From Oscillospiraceae bacterium (GTDB taxonomy: Bacteria; Bacillota; Clostridia; Oscillospirales; Oscillospiraceae), in the NCBI GenBank assembly GCA_015067995.1, contig SVLJ01000005.1:62001-126000 (forward strand): a stretch of DNA of 64,000 nucleotides, read 5' to 3'. The position numbers were made by a program, and so were the translations under genes. Below are positions 9,063 through 17,106 of the stretch, piece by piece. Position 1 is the stretch's first letter; every line of letters begins with the position of its first letter. The notes beneath the pieces were generated by a model. It ran no database searches. It had not been told where the DNA came from and saw nothing but the letters and a program-made list of their open reading frames with translations.

Positions 9063-10091
9063 TCACGCAGGATTGTTTTGAATACAGTCGCAGATGCTCT
9101 TATGCACCGCCTCAAAATAATGGTCAAATCCGGCATCATTGGGGTGCAGTCGCAGATCTCCGTAATACTGTTCCTCGTGGGGGATCGCATGGAAACAGGA
9201 GATCACAAATACATTGGAAAATTCACCGGCAATCTCCCGGATACGGTCTTCCACGTCCAACAGCACACCCATGGAACATACTGCGTCCGCGTTTTTGCGC
9301 CAGACCGGCGTCAGGGCAAAGACCGGCGTGTTGGGATAATGAGTCCTCAGGCTTGCCAACGTAGCCCGATAGTCAGCGCAAAATCGCGGCGTCGTGGAAT
9401 AGCCCCAGTCATTGGTGCCGTAAGCCATGACGATATAGTCCGGCGTGAAGGCTTCCGGTGTACGAACCAGTTCCGGGAACGTATTTGCTCCTCCAATGGC
9501 CTTGTTGAATTCCTGTGCATCCAGCGCTTGCGCCAGTCGGGCAATGTATCGGTTGGAAGGCCGTTGCGCATCATAGCCTTGCGTAATAGAATCTCCCAGC
9601 GCCAGCAGCTTTTTGGCTGGAATCAGCGGTTCTACCCGGGCTCCGTCATCCAGCGTCAGTTCCTGCAGCACAGCGCAGACAGACCACGGCAGATGGATAC
9701 ACACATTTTTGACACCCTCGCCCAGCACAAATTCCGCCGCTTCCATCCCCGGTTCATAGGGATGCTCCGCATAATTCTTCGGAAGCTCCAGATGAGAGAA
9801 GTTGTCCAGCGCACCGACGAATTTCCCATTCACTGTTACATCCAGCGAATAATACCTGCGGCCTGAACCGGGCAGCATCTTGGCCCGCACTCCCGCCGTT
9901 CTGCTATTCGTGCGGAAGGACAGCTTGATGCCGGCGGTAGAGACTCGTTTTGGCTCAAGATTCTGAATCTGGGGCTGGCTGAAGGTCATCTGTTCCCGTG
10001 TCAATCGATAGAAATGGATTCCATCCTCTTCCCGGGAAACTTCCACAGCACCGGTCGTCACAGCGCAAATCTGCTCAAAAGTCAACTGCAT
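9063..10091 (-). CDS. SGNH/GDSL-family esterase
   Basis: A 342-residue two-domain protein with an N-terminal beta-sandwich of about 150 residues and a C-terminal SGNH hydrolase domain. Block I is GDSIT (nucleophile Ser, near residue 167), block III is YGTND, block V is LHPND with the catalytic His. No signal peptide is visible, so the product is cytosolic and probably acts on an imported ester or thioester. A broken second copy is found at 16476-17106, at the equivalent position of the second acyl-CoA cassette, so the enzyme seems functionally linked to these CoA genes. The N-terminal domain plus SGNH layout recalls carbohydrate esterase family 2; the substrate is unknown. Confidence 0.85.
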   Translation of the reverse strand: MQLTFEQICAVTTGAVEVSREEDGIHFYRLTREQMTFSQPQIQNLEPKRVSTAGIKLSFRTNSRTAGVRAKMLPGSGRRYYSLDVTVNGKFVGALDNFSHLELPKNYAEHPYEPGMEAAEFVLGEGVKNVCIHLPWSVCAVLQELTLDDGARVEPLIPAKKLLALGDSITQGYDAQRPSNRYIARLAQALDAQEFNKAIGGANTFPELVRTPEAFTPDYIVMAYGTNDWGYSTTPRFCADYRATLASLRTHYPNTPVFALTPVWRKNADAVCSMGVLLDVEDRIREIAGEFSNVFVISCFHAIPHEEQYYGDLRLHPNDAGFDHYFEAVHKSICDCIQNNPA

Positions 10092-10142
10092 AAAGGCACC
10101 AGCTTTCCTTTGCGTCTAAACAGGGGGATAACTCCCCCATCA

Positions 10143-11000
10143 TTATTTCTGCTGTTCGGTATAGTCGTACCAGCCCTTGCCGGTGCGGCGACCGTAATTA
10201 CCATCCTTAATCAGCTCTTCCAGCGCAGGGATGGGCTTATACCTGTCATCTCCGGTCAGATCACACAGCAGATTCAAGCAGGTATAGGTCAGTTCCAGAT
10301 TGCCGTCCATCATCTCGAAGGGGCCCATGGGATAGTTCAGGCCCAGCTTAGCAGCCAGGTCGATGTCCTCCACAGAAGCAACGCCCTCGTTCAACAGATA
10401 CATGGCCTCCACCTGGACAGCCTTGTTGAGACGATTCACGATAAAGCCGGGCACTTCCTTCTTCACGCTTACAGGAGTCTTGCCGATGGTGGGGGCAAAG
10501 GCCAGCGCCGCCTCAAAAGCTGCGTCGCCCGTCTTCTCGCCGCGAATGACTTCCAGAAGCTTCATGGCATACACGGGATTGAAAAAGTGCATACCCAGGA
10601 AACGCTCGGGATGCTTCATATCCGCCGCCAGCGTGCTGATGGGGATATAGGAGGTGTTGGTACCGATGATGGCATCATCACGGCAAACTGCCTCCACCTT
10701 TGCAAACAGGTCCTTCTTCACCTGAATATCTTCCAGTACAGCTTCCATGATCAGGTCCGCGTCCGCAGCACAGCTGATGTCGCTGGTGGGATGCAGACGA
10801 TCCAGCAGTTCCTGCTTGGCTGCCTCGGTGATCTTGCCACGGGCAACCTGCTTCTCCAGACCGGTTGCGATTTTGCTCTTGCCGCCCTCGGCAAACGCAT
10901 CCGTCAGATCATACATCCAAACTTCATAACCGGCGTTGGCACATACCTGAGCAATTCCGCCGCCCATAGTACCGGCGCCGCATACAACAATTTTCTTCAT
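10143..11000 (-). CDS. hbd: 3-hydroxyacyl-CoA (3-hydroxybutyryl-CoA) dehydrogenase
   Basis: A 285-residue NAD(P)-dependent dehydrogenase of the Hbd/PaaH type. It starts with the Rossmann motif GAGTMGGGIAQ and shows the catalytic His138 and Asn141 in MHFFNPV, Ser117 in NTSYIP, and the C-terminal KAVQVEAMYLLNEGVAS and GYNYPMGPFE-like helices. This family oxidises (S)-3-hydroxyacyl-CoA to 3-oxoacyl-CoA or works in reverse in butyrate formation. GGGAGG precedes the ATG. It sits between two CoA-transferases and next to a thiolase, with no enoyl-CoA hydratase or acyl-CoA dehydrogenase nearby, so its likely job here is oxidation of a 3-hydroxyacyl-CoA made directly by CoA transfer. Confidence 0.93.
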   Translation of the reverse strand: MKKIVVCGAGTMGGGIAQVCANAGYEVWMYDLTDAFAEGGKSKIATGLEKQVARGKITEAAKQELLDRLHPTSDISCAADADLIMEAVLEDIQVKKDLFAKVEAVCRDDAIIGTNTSYIPISTLAADMKHPERFLGMHFFNPVYAMKLLEVIRGEKTGDAAFEAALAFAPTIGKTPVSVKKEVPGFIVNRLNKAVQVEAMYLLNEGVASVEDIDLAAKLGLNYPMGPFEMMDGNLELTYTCLNLLCDLTGDDRYKPIPALEELIKDGNYGRRTGKGWYDYTEQQK

Positions 11001-11018
11001 AACAGGTTCCTCCCTTGC

Positions 11019-12227
11019 TTAAATCACATGATTTTCCTGCAGCTGTCGAATCTCTTCCGGAGTCTTGCCCAGTGCTCCGTAGATCTCCTCATTGTCAGCA
11101 CCCACTTCCGGTGCAGACTTCAGCGGTGCCAAACCGGATCTGGAGAATCTCACCGGGATATTGGTGACCTTCAATTCTCCGATCCCTTCCTGCTGCAGCG
11201 TGGGGAACATCTCCCGTGCGCCGGCAATGTGCTCGTCTTCTACCAGTTCCACGATGGAATTCACCGGGGCACAGGGCACGCCCTTGGCCACCATGCGAGC
11301 AATGATATCCTTGACGTTCTTGTCCGCCGCCCACGCATTGATATATGCGTCCAGCTCCTCACGATGCGCCACTCTGGCATCATGTCCGATAAAGCGGGGA
11401 TCCTTGGACAGCTCTGGCTGTTCAATGACCTCTGCAAACAGCGCGAAATGCTTCTCCGTACCGACGCCCAAATTGTAATAGCCGTCTTTTGCCTGATATG
11501 TTCCGTAAGGAGTCCAGGTTTTATAGATATTACCCATGCGGGTCGGTATCTGTCCGGCCGCGAAATAACGGATGTAATCCTGAGTGCTGAGGCTGATGAG
11601 AGAGTCCACCAGGGAAGTCTCCACCTTCTGTCCCAGTCCGGTCTGACTGCGGTCATACAGGGCTGCCAGAATTGCCAGCACGATGTTAACGCCCGCAGTG
11701 GTATCACCGAAGGAAGAACCCACACGGGTAGGCGGCGCATCCGGGAATCCTGTCAGGAACATCAGGCCGCTCATGGCCTGCGCCGTGACGTCATAGCCCG
11801 GGCGCTGGCTGTAGGGACCATAGGTGCCGTAGCCGGAGATGGATGCGTAGATGATTTCAGGGTTGATCTTCGCCAGATCCTCATAGCCCAGTTCCAGTTT
11901 ATCCATGACGCCGGGCCGGAAGTTCTCGATGACCACATCCGCATCCTTCACCAGCTCCCGCAGCAACTCCTTGCCTTCCGGTGCTTTCAGATTCAGCGTA
12001 ATGGCCTTTTTATTGTGATTGACCGTGGGAAAATACGCACTCTTTCCGTTGATGCCAGGATGGTACGTACGGGTTACATCCGTATCACCGGGGTTTTCCA
12101 CCTTGATCACTTCCGCACCCATGGTGGCCATCCACATAGTTGCAAAGGGGCCGGAGAGAACACGGGTCAGGTCGATGACCTTCAATCCGGCCAGCGGCCC
12201 CTGTCTGCTTACGTGCTTTTCTTCCAT
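11019..12227 (-). CDS. Family III CoA-transferase (CaiB/BaiF) 2
   Basis: A 402-residue type III CoA-transferase with LAGLKVIDLTRVLSGPF, GAEVIKVENPGDTD, NHNKKAITLNLK, VIENFRPGVMDKLELGY and predicted catalytic Asp146 in RPGYDVTAQ. It is clearly closer to the copy at 19066 than to the one at 7798. GGAGGAAATGTC precedes the ATG. It lies 13 nt from the thiolase gene and 18 nt from hbd, so these are one operon. Expected role: activation of the free acid substrate of the pathway as its CoA thioester. Confidence 0.92.
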   Translation of the reverse strand: MEEKHVSRQGPLAGLKVIDLTRVLSGPFATMWMATMGAEVIKVENPGDTDVTRTYHPGINGKSAYFPTVNHNKKAITLNLKAPEGKELLRELVKDADVVIENFRPGVMDKLELGYEDLAKINPEIIYASISGYGTYGPYSQRPGYDVTAQAMSGLMFLTGFPDAPPTRVGSSFGDTTAGVNIVLAILAALYDRSQTGLGQKVETSLVDSLISLSTQDYIRYFAAGQIPTRMGNIYKTWTPYGTYQAKDGYYNLGVGTEKHFALFAEVIEQPELSKDPRFIGHDARVAHREELDAYINAWAADKNVKDIIARMVAKGVPCAPVNSIVELVEDEHIAGAREMFPTLQQEGIGELKVTNIPVRFSRSGLAPLKSAPEVGADNEEIYGALGKTPEEIRQLQENHVI

Positions 12228-12240
12228 GACATTTCCTCCG

Positions 12241-13419
12241 TCAACCCAGATCAGCGCCTACGATGATAACGCTGCTGACATTGTTCCACGGCTTACCGCC
12301 CAGACAATGGGCCATACCCAGACGCACATTTTCCAGCTGACGCTTGCCGGCTTTCTGATGGTACTGCAGCCAGCTCTCATAGACCATACGGATACCGCTG
12401 GCTCCCACGGGATGTCCCATAGCCTTCAGGCCTCCGTCCGTGTTGACAGGCAGCTTGCCGGTCAGTGCATACTTTCCTTCAATGGAATCCCGCCAGCCCT
12501 GACCGCGCTCACTGAGGCCAAGGGTCTCATACAGCACGATCTCTGTAATGGTGAAGCAGTCATGCAGCTCCACCAGGTCCAGCTGCTCCGCGGGATTGGT
12601 AATGCCGGCCTTCTTATAAGCACGGGTCACCGCAGCTTCTGTCTCCAGCACAGTGGTATAGTCATAGCTGGTTTCATACAGGCCGGTGCCGGAGCTGGCC
12701 ACGATCTCCGCCGCCTTGATGTACATGGGATCGGGACGATACTTCTTTGCATCCTCCGTGGAGGTTAGAATAGCGCAGGCGCAGCCGTCGGACACGCCGG
12801 AGCAGTCCATGATGGTCAGATAGGGCTCGCAGATCATGGGAGATTTCCGGATCTGCTCCATGGGGATCTCCTTGCGGTACAGTGCCTTGGGATTCAAAGA
12901 GCCGTTGTAATGGTTCTTGTAGGAGACACAGGCCATGGCCTCGCGCATATCCTCGTAGGCAACATTGTACTTATTGGCATATGCCGGCACCAGCAGAGAG
13001 AAGCTGGCAGGCCCGCCGAAGGAAGGTTCCGTGTTGTCACGGTAAGTATGACCGAAGGGGTTACCGCTGTAGCCGTGATCCTTCAGCTTATCCATACCGA
13101 TAGCCATGACCACCTTGTACTCGCCGGAAGCGACCGCGTAGGCCGCATTGCGCAGTGTATCCGAGCCGGTGCAGCAGTTGTTCTCAATGCGGGTCACAGG
13201 CTTGAAGTCGGACTTGATCACGCTGGACAGAGACGTACCATGCATCTCATAGAAGGAACCGAACCAGAATGCATCAATGTCCTTCAGTTCCATGTGGGCA
13301 TCTTCCAGAGCCTCCTGAATGGCCTCCAGAATCAAATCTTCGCGGCTGGTGTCAAACCGCTCACCGAATTTGGTGCAGCCCATGCCGATAATGGCTACCT
13401 TATCTGTAATACCGCTCAT
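12241..13419 (-). CDS. SCP-x-type thiolase
   Basis: A 392-residue thiolase of the sterol-carrier-protein-x/archaeal class. The predicted nucleophile is Cys82 in ENNCCTGSD; the HDCF motif (VELHDCFTITE) and GHPVGASG provide the other active-site residues. This class is often inactive or unstable alone and works with a DUF35 zinc-ribbon/OB-fold partner, as in the benzylsuccinate-pathway thiolase BbsAB and the archaeal thiolase/HMG-CoA synthase complex. Here the start overlaps the stop of the upstream HMGCS-like/DUF35 fusion gene by ATGA, which fits a stable complex of the two products. It should cleave a 3-oxoacyl-CoA with CoA. Confidence 0.9.
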   Translation of the reverse strand: MSGITDKVAIIGMGCTKFGERFDTSREDLILEAIQEALEDAHMELKDIDAFWFGSFYEMHGTSLSSVIKSDFKPVTRIENNCCTGSDTLRNAAYAVASGEYKVVMAIGMDKLKDHGYSGNPFGHTYRDNTEPSFGGPASFSLLVPAYANKYNVAYEDMREAMACVSYKNHYNGSLNPKALYRKEIPMEQIRKSPMICEPYLTIMDCSGVSDGCACAILTSTEDAKKYRPDPMYIKAAEIVASSGTGLYETSYDYTTVLETEAAVTRAYKKAGITNPAEQLDLVELHDCFTITEIVLYETLGLSERGQGWRDSIEGKYALTGKLPVNTDGGLKAMGHPVGASGIRMVYESWLQYHQKAGKRQLENVRLGMAHCLGGKPWNNVSSVIIVGADLG

Positions 13420-14840
13420 GCTTCTACCTCCTCTGCGGGGACTACCTTCCAGAAATACGTCTGGACGCCGTTTGCTTCAAACATCTTGCGGAATGTGGGC
13501 CGCACAGGCATACCCACATACACATCTTCCTTCTTGCAGTCCACCAGATACGTCATCAGCTTGCCGCCGCCCTCGAATTCCAGAACCACCAGAATGTTGG
13601 GAGAATCCAGCGACAGGGACAGACCGTCAATGGTAAAGGTGCGAATCTTGCCCTGCTTATCCAGGAAGCAATAGGGTTCCATTTTATCAATGGCGTGACA
13701 ATGGACGCACACACGCTGGGGCGGGAACACTGCCGTGCCGCACTCGGTACAGCGGCAGCCGTACAGGTTGTTGTTCTTCTTATAGTTGCGGAAATAATCC
13801 GGCAGAGCGGAACGCTCCTGGGCAGGGCGCTTCTGGGGCTCACAGTCCACCATGCCCTTCCACTTCAGATACTTGCCGTAGGGCAGTTCCTCATCCTTGT
13901 GAGCCAGCAGCTTTTCCACCGTTCTGGCAGGCCGATAAGTCTCCGCCTTGTCCGTCACGGTAAAGACCATGGCGTCACAGCCTTCGCCATAGGTCACCAC
14001 CAGGATCTTGTCGCCGGGCTTGGCCTTATCCAGAGCGGAGCACAGCATCAGACCGGTCGCAGCGTTGCCGGTATTGCCGATCTCGCCGTACATACCGGCC
14101 ACTACCTGCTCGGGCTGGAATCCCAGCTTGGCAGCCAGACCGCTGCGGGTCTTTTCATCATGGCCATACAGAACCACCTTGGTAATATCTGCTGCAGTCA
14201 GATCCAACTGGCCCAGAACAGCCTTCACAGCCTTGGTCACCAGCGGCGTATACAGCTGGGTGTTGGCATAGCGAACATCCCAGTCGCGGACATAGACATC
14301 ATCGTCTGCTCTCCACTGGTCCACCACATCCTTGGTCACGCTGACGCTGCCGTTCAGCTCCGCCAGCAAATTCTCATCGCCCAGCACAAATGCGGCAGCC
14401 GCATCGCCCAGATCACTTTCAAATTTTCCGTCAGCGGCACCCAGACGACAATCGCTCATAGTCACCATCACCTGTCCGCCGCCAGCCTTGACCGCATCCA
14501 TGGCAGCCAGCATAGCCGCTGAACCGGCACGCAGCGTATTGGCAAAGTCGCCCGTCCGCAGATTCTGATTCACATCCAGTGCTGCCACGATCTGCGTGGC
14601 TGCCTGTTTTTCCTGATACGGAGAGGATGCCGATGCAAAATACAGCGCCTTCAGCGCATCTCTGTCACAGCCGACTGCCGCATCCAGCGCAGCCGCCACA
14701 GCCATCGTAATGCTGTCCTCATCGCAATATGCAACAGCCTTGGCTCCTTTACCTGCACGCTTTCCATACGCCTGTGCAATGGTGCTTTTTTTCAGACGGT
14801 AATATGGAATGTACGCGCCATACGAAACAATTCCGACCAT
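13416..14840 (-). CDS. HMG-CoA-synthase-like / DUF35 (zinc ribbon + OB fold) fusion
   Basis: A 474-residue fusion. Residues 1 to about 335 have the thiolase fold of HMG-CoA synthase/KAS III (DEDSITMAVAAALDAA, GNTGNAATGL, a possible His227 in YGHDEK). Residues about 345-474 are a DUF35 module with zinc-ribbon cysteines in CRCTECG and CVHC followed by an OB fold. At the position of the nucleophilic Cys (CxAG in archaeal HMG-CoA synthases) the protein reads TLRAG, Leu103, so condensing activity is doubtful. RBS AAAGGA is unusually far (16 nt) from the ATG, with an out-of-frame ATG between. It is the first gene of the operon and overlaps the SCP-x thiolase by 4 nt; I infer it is the scaffold partner of that thiolase. 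Confidence 0.87.
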   Translation of the reverse strand: MVGIVSYGAYIPYYRLKKSTIAQAYGKRAGKGAKAVAYCDEDSITMAVAAALDAAVGCDRDALKALYFASASSPYQEKQAATQIVAALDVNQNLRTGDFANTLRAGSAAMLAAMDAVKAGGGQVMVTMSDCRLGAADGKFESDLGDAAAAFVLGDENLLAELNGSVSVTKDVVDQWRADDDVYVRDWDVRYANTQLYTPLVTKAVKAVLGQLDLTAADITKVVLYGHDEKTRSGLAAKLGFQPEQVVAGMYGEIGNTGNAATGLMLCSALDKAKPGDKILVVTYGEGCDAMVFTVTDKAETYRPARTVEKLLAHKDEELPYGKYLKWKGMVDCEPQKRPAQERSALPDYFRNYKKNNNLYGCRCTECGTAVFPPQRVCVHCHAIDKMEPYCFLDKQGKIRTFTIDGLSLSLDSPNILVVLEFEGGGKLMTYLVDCKKEDVYVGMPVRPTFRKMFEANGVQTYFWKVVPAEEVEA

Positions 14841-14915
14841 ATTTGATCACCATGATTCCTTTCTAATGCAAATATATGTGAGTTTATGTGCGTGTGCATT
14901 TTTATTTTCAACTTG

Positions 14916-14945
14916 ATTCTAATCTCTTTTTCGTGTTATAGTCAA
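14916..14945 (-). promoter_or_regulatory. Candidate promoter of the first acyl-CoA operon
   Basis: On the minus strand TTGACT (14945-14940) and TAGAAT (14921-14916) are 18 nt apart and lie 75 nt before the HMGCS-like gene. It is the best sigma-A match in the gene-free 14841-15206 stretch; the rest is A+T-rich sequence without a recognisable gene. Confidence 0.5.
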
Positions 14946-15224
14946 TGTAGTCGTATGCGCGAATTTTTACTTGTTTACTACACCATTTTTCTTGTCTTTT
15001 CCGTGGTTTTTCCCTTTAAAAACCGGCCCTCAGGTGACTACCACCGAAATCCAGCGCAATTTCAGTTTATTTTTGTGGTTTTATTTCGTTTTTTGCCTTT
15101 GATTTCACACACAAGTTTCAGTGCCTATCTGTGAGGTGCATTTTTTCACGCAAACGCCAGGCGAATATTTGTTAATTTCGCAGTCATCAGAAAGGAGCCT
15201 TGCCATATAGACAACATAGAATTG

Positions 15225-16139
15225 ATGTGGATCAATCGTCCTTCTGCTCCAGCAGGGCACGTTCAACAGCCTCATAGTCATAACTGCTATCAGCTTTACT
15301 ATGTTATAGCCGGAGAAACTGCGCCTGTTATCGGCTCACACAGTTTCCCCGCCGTCAAAGGATGCTGCTTTCTCATTCCACCTTTTGTGGAGCATCACAC
15401 CCTTCCAGTATCTCAAGCCGCGCAGCTCTATGAACTCAAAATGATCGTTCATGATCCCTTTTTGAATCAAAACCTGTCCGGCATGCTTTTATCCACATGT
15501 ACCATGCAGGATGACGGTCAACTGCAGCCCGCGTTCGATTATATTTATGAAAACTGGCTTTCTGCAGATCCGCAAAACGTTCGCAACATCAATCACATTC
15601 TGAACTATTTGCTCCTCCGTTTTTTTGTCAAGGATCTGCATTATGCCAACATCACATCGCATTTTATTGACACCTCCAGCTTTTCCCCCACGACCTGCAA
15701 GATCCTGCATTATATCGAACATCATTTTGCAGAAGATCTCTCTCTGGATCATCTTTCGCAGGCATTGAGCTACAACAAGTCTTATCTTTGTAAAATCTTC
15801 CGTCAGGATACGCAGTACACAATTGTGGATTATATTCACTTTGTAAGGATTCGGCAGGCGATCATCCATTTTGTTTTTTACGGTGACGACCTTTTCTCCG
15901 CACGGGAATGCAGCGGACTTTTCGTTCCCGGACATTTCAGCCGCATTTTTAAAGCATTGGTTGGGATGACGCCCCAACGCTTCCGCAATGCGGTTATCCA
16001 AATCCCCCACGATGAGCTTCACTCCCTATTTGCCAATGAGCCCATCATTACCTACCGCATCTGTTCAATCGACGATGCATTCTGTTCTCTTCGTTCCATC
16101 GGTCAAATCGTTTTGGCATTGAAGTCAGAGCAGGAATAG
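15225..16139 (+). CDS. AraC-family transcriptional regulator 2 (start codon probably ATA)
   Basis: A regulator with a cupin-like sensor (QPHSHNCYQLYYV; IPPFVEHHTLP) and a double HTH (SYNKSYLCKIFRQDTQYTI; GHFSRIFKALVGMTPQRF). I report the first AUG; a TTG precedes it directly. The Shine-Dalgarno AAAGGAG at 15191-15197 is 27 nt from this ATG, but 9 nt from an in-frame ATA at 15207. Starting there gives a protein whose Trp falls at residue 8, exactly as in the paralogues at 5539 and 32596, so ATA initiation or a recent ATG-to-ATA mutation is likely. The gene is divergent from the first acyl-CoA operon, its probable target. It is closest to the regulator at 20615. Confidence 0.88.
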   Translation: MWINRPSAPAGHVQQPHSHNCYQLYYVIAGETAPVIGSHSFPAVKGCCFLIPPFVEHHTLPVSQAAQLYELKMIVHDPFLNQNLSGMLLSTCTMQDDGQLQPAFDYIYENWLSADPQNVRNINHILNYLLLRFFVKDLHYANITSHFIDTSSFSPTTCKILHYIEHHFAEDLSLDHLSQALSYNKSYLCKIFRQDTQYTIVDYIHFVRIRQAIIHFVFYGDDLFSARECSGLFVPGHFSRIFKALVGMTPQRFRNAVIQIPHDELHSLFANEPIITYRICSIDDAFCSLRSIGQIVLALKSEQE

Positions 16140-16232
16140 TCATCTTCTATCTTGTTGTACTTGGTCTATAACGGAACTGAGTATCGAATGCCTAATATCC
16201 GTGTTTCCACAAAGCGATCAATACAAAAAGAC

Positions 16233-16275
16233 ATGCCCACGCCGACCTATTTGATTGGCGTGGGCATCGTTTTTC
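16233..16275. terminator. Rho-independent terminator after AraC gene 2
   Basis: ATGCCCACGCC and GGCGTGGGCAT pair as an 11-bp stem with a 13-nt loop, followed by CGTTTTT on the plus strand and preceded by AAAAAG, so it may also act on the minus strand behind the SGNH pseudogene. Confidence 0.85.
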
Positions 16276-16375
16276 ATTAATTTAAATAGAACCGGACACA
16301 CAACGGGAGACTCTGCTCCATTTTCTTTTCAAATAATTCTTCTTCGCCCCGGTTTATACCCCGGTTAAAAGGAGG

Positions 16376-16427
16376 CGGGCCGCCGCAAAACCTGCATGGC
16401 ACTATATGCAGACTTCACAGCGGCCCG
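16376..16427. repeat. Nested inverted repeat
   Basis: CGGGCCGC (16376-16383) pairs with GCGGCCCG (16420-16427), and inside it CTGCAT pairs with ATGCAG, giving two stacked or branched stems. It lies in the 336-bp gap between AraC gene 2 and the SGNH pseudogene, downstream of the latter. Function unknown; no clear T-tract. Confidence 0.5.
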
Positions 16428-16475
16428 AATGAAAAGAGGCTTATTTACTATTCACAATCATGTCATACGTATACT

Positions 16476-17106
16476 TCAGGTATCATTGTCTTTGATGTGA
16501 TTGCTGATGCTTTTATACACTGCCTGAAAATAGCGCTCAAAGCCGGCATCATTGGGGGTGCAGCTTTAGATCTCCAAAATATTCTTCTTCATGCGGGATC
16601 GCATAGAAACAGGGGATCACAAACACGTTTGAAAACTCTCGGGCGATTTCTCGGATACGTTCTTCTACATCCAAAAGCACACCCATGGCACAGAACGACC
16701 ACGGCAGATGGATACATACATCCTTGATACCTTCTCCCAGTAAGAATTCTGCCGAGTCTGCCCCCAATTCGTAGGATTGTTCCGCATGGCTTTTGGGCAT
16801 CTCCAGATGGGAGAAATTATCCAGTGCGCCGATGAATTCTCCGTTTACCGTTACATCCAGCGAATAATATTGGCGGACTGAACCGGGCAAAAACCAACCT
16901 GCAGTCCAAGCGTCCTGCTGTCTGTCCGAAACGACAGTTTGACACCGGCAGTAGCGATTCGATTTTTTGCAATGTTTTGTAAATGCGGCTGGCTGAAGGT
17001 CATCTGCTCACGGGTAAAGCGATAGAAGTGGATTCCATCCGCTTCCTGTGAAATTTCCACAGCACCCGTTTGTTACGGCGCAAATCTGCGTAAAGGACAA
17101 TTTCAT
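16476..17106 (-). pseudogene. Decayed SGNH esterase gene
   Basis: A broken second copy of the SGNH esterase at 9063-10091. Pieces in three frames align end to end with that protein: MKLSFTQICAVT at the start, DGIHFYRFTREQMTFSQP, then YYSLDVTVNGEFIGALDNFSHLEMPK, then MGVLLDVEERIREIA. Frameshifts fall after the first 12 codons, near GFCPVQ, and at a run of five G near 16555 where the intact gene has four. About 135 codons between LPWS.CA and the MGVLLDVE segment, including the GDSIT nucleophile block, are deleted. Its ATG overlaps the stop of the upstream thiolase (ATGA), so it was once the last gene of the second acyl-CoA operon. Confidence 0.92.

Noticed and set aside
10014-12266. 750-residue plus-strand ORF
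   Set aside because: Antisense shadow of the SGNH, hbd and CoA-transferase genes, which carry clear motifs and RBS on the minus strand.
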